NCBI RefSeq assembly: GCF_030052815.1
Contig: NC_079509.1
Span: 50,231,941 to 50,295,940, forward strand
Source: Hevea brasiliensis
Taxonomy: Eukaryota; Streptophyta; Magnoliopsida; Malpighiales; Euphorbiaceae
Length of the DNA stretch: 64,000 nucleotides
Direction of reading: 5' to 3'
Part shown: positions 60,201-64,000 of the stretch, piece by piece
How the letters are laid out: each line of letters begins with the position of its first letter
Position numbering within the stretch: position 1 is the first letter of the stretch
Program-made: the position numbers and the translations under genes
Notes under the pieces: model-generated
Told to the model about the DNA's origin: nothing
What the model saw: only the letters and a program-made list of their open reading frames with translations
Databases searched by the model: none

Positions 60201-60474
60201 TTTTAACCTTTATCACATAGTTGACTTACACTAAGAAGATTGAATTTCAAACCTTCAACTAATGCGACATCCTTTATGCTTGGATTTTTCCCAATAAAGC
60301 CACTTCCAATGATGTAAGCTTTGCCTTTTTCACCAAATCTCACATGTCCACCACTTTTCAAGGTAAGGTTTGAGAATTTTTCTTTGTCTCCAGTCATGTG
60401 TCTTGAGCAAGCACTATCAACATACCATTGTTCACACTCTTGCTTGCTTCTAAGACATACCTGAAATTAATTGA
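57274..60474 (-). pseudogene. Sirevirus pol: protease, integrase, RT, RNase H
   Basis: Protease near 60430 reads VDSACSRHMTGD, with Ala where the family has Gly. The integrase zinc region (WHRRLGHASMH...CKPC) is at about 59930-60050, and the core has LHLDLFGP, IRSDHGREF and NGVVERKNR, so all three acidic residues are kept. RT starts near 58830; [16 protein letters not shown] and YIDD motifs lie near 58490 and at 58226-58237. RNase H includes YSDSDFAE and ends in DIFTKPLN before a TGA at 57274-57276. Stops occur after protease (near 60202), at 58450 and near 58300. A 22-bp tandem duplication at 57409-57452 damages RNase H. Confidence 0.88.
57409..57452. repeat. 22-bp tandem duplication in Sirevirus RNase H
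   Basis: TTTCTAATAAAGAGATGTCTAA is followed directly by the same 22 bases with one change (TGATG for AGATG). A 22-base insertion shifts the RNase H frame. Confidence 0.85.
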
Positions 60475-62235
60475 CTATTTCTTAGGTACCCATGCAAGTT
60501 TGGGTCCTTGGGGGTTATAGACATTAGGAATTATTCCTTTAGGCACCCATATCCTTTTTACTTTTGAGGAACCTTTCCATATGGGACAATGACTAACCAT
60601 ATGACCATTTTGGTTACAATAGAAGCAAATAACATTTGATAATGAATGAGATGAAGCTTTCATAAAGAAATTTTTATATTTTCCATAGTGCATGAATCCA
60701 TCATGACCAAGACCAAATTTTTTATTTGATAATCTTTGAAAACCAAGTAAAGTATCAAGAATTTGTGTGCCATTTGTGAATTTAGCTAAATCATTTGTCA
60801 AAGATTCCACCTTAGTTTCTAAAATCCTATTTTTCTCAATGAGTTTTTCACAAGCAGTTTTTGAATCTTCTAACTCCTTATTCAACTCATCAAACAAGAG
60901 CATTTGATTTTTATAAAACTTATTTTCTTGTACAATAATGCTCATAGAATCATTTTCAGCTCTTAAGGAAGCAATTTCTTTGTTTAAAGCAGAACATTTT
61001 TTCTTATAAACTTTGTATTCTTCATATAATTTGGCAAATGCATCTTCATAATCTTCAATACTAAGAGAGTCAGAATTATTTACCTCAGTGTTGATTTCTC
61101 TTTGTTGGGAGCTTTCTGGTTTATCCTCTTCTAGAGCCATGAGAAAAATGTGTGCAACCTCCTTGTCACTAGAGTTATCACTTGAGGAATCATCACTGTC
61201 CATCTAGCCAGCAACCAAAGCTTTCTTGCTCCTGTCCTTTGAATTCTTCTTTTTCAATTTAGGACAATTTGGCTTGATGTGACCAGGTTTGTTGCATTCA
61301 AAGCATTTAATCTCACTTTGATCCTTGCTTGTTTCACCTTTGGGAGAATACTTCTTTAGGAATTTCTTATATTTCGAACCTCCCTTTTTGAATGCTTTCT
61401 TGAATCTTCTTGTAATCATGGCAAGATCATCTTCATCACTTGAACTATTGGAGCTGTCACTTGAGGCAGCCTTAAAAGCTATAGTTTTCCTTAATTCATC
61501 CTTTTAGCTTGACTTTAAGGCAATTCCTCTCTTTTTCTTTTCATCATCTACATTGCTCTTGCTCTTGTCATAAAGCATTTCATGAGCAATAAGAGAACCA
61601 ATTAGCTCATCATAAGTGAATTTGGAGATATCTTTGGTGTCAAAGATCACTGTCACTTTTGCCTCCCATGATTTAGGTAGTGACCTTAAGACTTTCTTAA
61701 CTAACTCTTCTTCAGTGAATTCTTTTTCAAGAGCTTTGAGAACATTCACCAGATCAGTAAATCTTGAGCTCATTTCTGAAATGGTTTCTCCAGGTTTCAT
61801 CTCACATAGTTCATATTCCCGAACAAGCCTATTTGCTTTTGATTCCTTCACTTGATTAGTCCCTTCATATGTGACTTCAAGTTTATCCCACACTTCTTTT
61901 ACAGATGTACAACCTAAAACACGATTATACTCAGTTGCATCAAGTGCACAATGAAGAATGTTTAAAGCTTTAGCATTTGAAGAAACTTTCTTCCAATCAA
62001 GTTCATTATATTCATCTTCTAGTTTTTCTCTATAACCATCAGCATGCAATTCCAATGGAATTTCAGGACCTTTAACAATTCTTTGCCATGCTTCAATATC
62101 AACATATTGAATAAAATTTCTCATCCTAACTTTCCAGAAAGAATAATTAGAACCATTAAACAAAGGTGGTCTAGTGATAGAGTATCCTTAAGCTAAAGGT
62201 GCAGGGATACTAGCTGTGTTAGATGTGCCAGCCAT
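60475..62235 (-). pseudogene. Sirevirus gag, two zinc knuckles and coiled coil
   Basis: ATG at 62233-62235 (MAGTSNTAS) lies about 45 bases inside the PBS. The N-terminal capsid-type region has NYSFWKVRM, VWDKLEVTYEG and LPKSWEAKVT. Zinc knuckle 1 (CFECNKPGHIKPNC) is at about 61264-61305. A predicted coiled coil of about 85 residues spans about 60771-61026, and knuckle 2 (CFYCNQNGHMVSHC) is at about 60586-60627. The end is WVPKK before the protease. In-frame stops: TAA at 62188-62190 (codon 16), TAA near 61504 and TAG near 61203 before MDSDDS (usually Trp). Otherwise the frame is open. Confidence 0.88.
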
Positions 62236-62280
62236 TGTAAGATCTCTTTAAGGTGTTTAAACCTCAAGCAAGAGAGACAA

Positions 62281-62292
62281 GCTCTGATACCA
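62281..62292 (-). other. Primer binding site of the Sirevirus
   Basis: The minus strand reads TGGTATCAGAGC, the initiator tRNA-Met complement, three bases inside the LTR boundary at 62296. Confidence 0.92.
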
Positions 62293-62295
62293 ATT

Positions 62296-63329
62296 TGTTG
62301 TCCCAAAGAAAGTGATCAAGAGGGGGGTGAATTGGACACTTTAGGCAATTTTTTAGTCCTTGCTCAAGACTTAATGAAAAATTGTGGCTTTGCACTTCTA
62401 TGTATGTGTATAACTCTGTTTCTAGGCTGTAATTTAAGTAATCAATCAAGTTATGCACAAATAGCAGCTCATACACAAAATAATTACTTAATACCTAGTG
62501 TATTTTCTCACATAAAAATCAGAGTTTGCAAGTTTAATTGTTCAATCTCAGTATTAACTCAATAAAACAAGTTCTCAACACATTCAATATATAATCAGAG
62601 AATCGAAGTTCTGAAAATTAAAGAGTTAAGGGAAGAAAAGAATAAAAAACAATGTTTATAGTGGTTCGGCTCTCTTAGCCTACATCCACTCTTCCCAAAG
62701 TCCCACTTTGAGAGTCACTCAACTATTTGATCTTTTCAATAGGCAAGATTCAAAGCCTTTACAATCTCAGCAAACTTGCCAGGTGCTTGAGAACCTTTAC
62801 AAAGTTTTTGCTTGCCACAAAATACCACAAGCTTCACAAGGTGCTTGAAAACCTCCCAAAAGCTTCACAAGGTGGTTGAAAACCACAAGTGTGTCCTCAC
62901 ACTTACACAACCTTAAATAGGTTTTGGAGTAGATGAAATCACTCTCAATAACTCTTAGATACAGAATTTAATGCTAAAAGATTGAGAGAGAAGATTTGCC
63001 ACTCAAGCTCAAGAGTATTTGAATGAAAGTTTTAAAAATACCACAATAAATTCACAATGAATAAGAGCACTTTCATTAGTTAGAATTGTAGTAAATGATG
63101 CCTTTTATAGGTGCTTTTCATTGCCAAAAATGTCTGCTGGAGAGTGTGTCTAACAGCTCTTTAATTTTCAAAAAACTAGCCGTTATTACTTAGAAAGTCG
63201 TGCAGCAGAGTTGAGTCAAGTCAGATCATAAAAATAGTTAACTAAAATTTTCACCGATTAACTAGTTTTGTAAGACAGAGAATTTTAGACATCAAAACTA
63301 GTTAACTAATTTTTGCAACGAGTTAACTA
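62296..63329 (-). repeat. Sirevirus 5' LTR, truncated in U3
   Basis: 1034 bp matching the first part of 52755-54170. Similarity stops abruptly after CGAGTTAACTA at 63329; the remaining about 390 bp of U3, including the outer TGTAGGCCC end, are absent. Confidence 0.87.
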
Positions 63330-64000
63330 TGTTATTATGTTACAAATATAATTAAATTTTGGAGTTTGACAAAATTTACAAATTAGGTTTCATAGAATTA
63401 ATATTTTTCATATTAAATAGTTTATATACGGAAAATATTTTTCATAGAAGGTAGTTTTAAAAAAAATATTTTCCATAAAAATAATTTCAATTGTTTGGCT
63501 ATAATGTTAAATTAATGATATGTATTTATTTCATGTATATATAGGTGTGTTCACATTTTAATAAGATTATCAAAATTTTAAAAATGAAAGATGACTTTAT
63601 CTTTTAAAAAATAAAAGTTATTTTCCTTAAAAATGACTTAATTTTCTCTTTAGCTAGGAAAATATTTTATGTTGATAAATTTTTCTGAGTACTTCAAATG
63701 CCAAAAAATACAAAAAATATTTTTTTAAAAAAATATTTTCCGTAAAACAAACAAAGTCTTAGTTTTTATATTTTTAAAATCAAGCAATTTAATTTCTTAA
63801 ATTTGACAAAACTTATAATTTATCCTTTGACTAATTTTCTATCCAATTGACCGTTAATTATAGTAAAAATAATCAAAATGTCTTTTCTATATTTTTTAAC
63901 TGAAACAATTTAGTACCTAAAATTTTGCATTATAAATAAAATATTTCATTGAATTAAACTTTACAAACAAAATAGTTCATTAATTGAAATTATTTTATTT
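63330..64000. other. AT-rich flank, possible decayed DNA transposon end
   Basis: No coding sequence was recognised. Repeated GGAAAATATTTT-type phrases and TATTTTCCGTAAAACAAAC at about 63733-63752 resemble the end of a non-autonomous hAT-like element. I could not define matching terminal repeats. Confidence 0.3.

Larger units (their letters stand above)
52755..63329 (-). mobile_element. Sirevirus-type copia element with third ORF, 5' LTR truncated
   Basis: On the minus strand from right to left: partial 5' LTR 62296-63329, initiator-Met PBS, gag (ATG at 62235), pol to 57274, ORF3 from 56690 to about 54742, a G-rich PPT, and full 3' LTR 52755-54170. A gag with two zinc knuckles separated by a coiled coil, an extra ORF after pol and a PPT of AAAGGGGGAGAT type are characteristic of Sireviruses (Maximus/SIRE clade). 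The U3-side 390 bases of the 5' LTR are missing, so no target duplication can be read. Stops and frameshifts occur in all three coding parts. Confidence 0.9.

Overview
The window is plant nuclear DNA, most likely from a eudicot. The evidence is a broken six-exon KORRIGAN-type endo-1,4-beta-glucanase gene with plant-style introns, plant LTR retrotransposons primed by initiator tRNA-Met, an L1-type LINE that carries an RNase H domain, and a long AT-rich tandem satellite. The species cannot be read from the sequence. I see no intact protein-coding gene: every coding stretch is a retroelement remnant or a decayed gene.

Layout. 1-1515: right part of a diverged Tekay-like LTR, minus orientation. 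1516-16972: an L1-type LINE on the plus strand (ORF1 tail, endonuclease, reverse transcriptase, zinc finger, RNase H), split by a complete 10,987-bp Tekay-like Ty3/gypsy chromovirus at 5097-16083. That element lies on the minus strand, with 3.1-kb LTRs, a perfect 5-bp target duplication, a PBS and a PPT. 17312-24300: the KORRIGAN pseudogene. Its 4.2-kb second intron holds a small non-autonomous LTR element (18077-19828) and a scrap of an LRR receptor gene (about 21066-21263). 24436-25740: fragments of two copia elements and a MITE-like inverted repeat.

26201-38867: one copia element on the minus strand, about 4.8 kb before nesting, flanked by a GGTTT target duplication. It contains three solo LTRs: two 1723-bp copies of one family in opposite orientations, in its 3' LTR and in gag, and a 4406-bp Tekay-like solo LTR in integrase. 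Two of the three have perfect target duplications. 38904-52415: a 13.5-kb array of about 39 copies of a 341-bp satellite. From 43554 to 51397 it is organised into a seven-monomer higher-order repeat of 2388 bp, with shortened versions nearby. 52755-63329: a Sirevirus-type copia element on the minus strand with a gag carrying two zinc knuckles, a pol, and an extra third ORF in the envelope-like position. Its 5' LTR is truncated. 63330-64000: AT-rich sequence with little recognisable content.

The window therefore reads as heterochromatin or its margin: a gene remnant buried by successive insertions beside a satellite array. The strongest points for follow-up are the higher-order structure of the satellite, a candidate 75-bp spliceosomal intron inside the chromovirus integrase, the very long Tekay-like solo LTR, the palindromic TAGTTAACTA motif recurring in non-coding parts of the Sirevirus, and a resemblance between the satellite monomer and a nearby MITE end.
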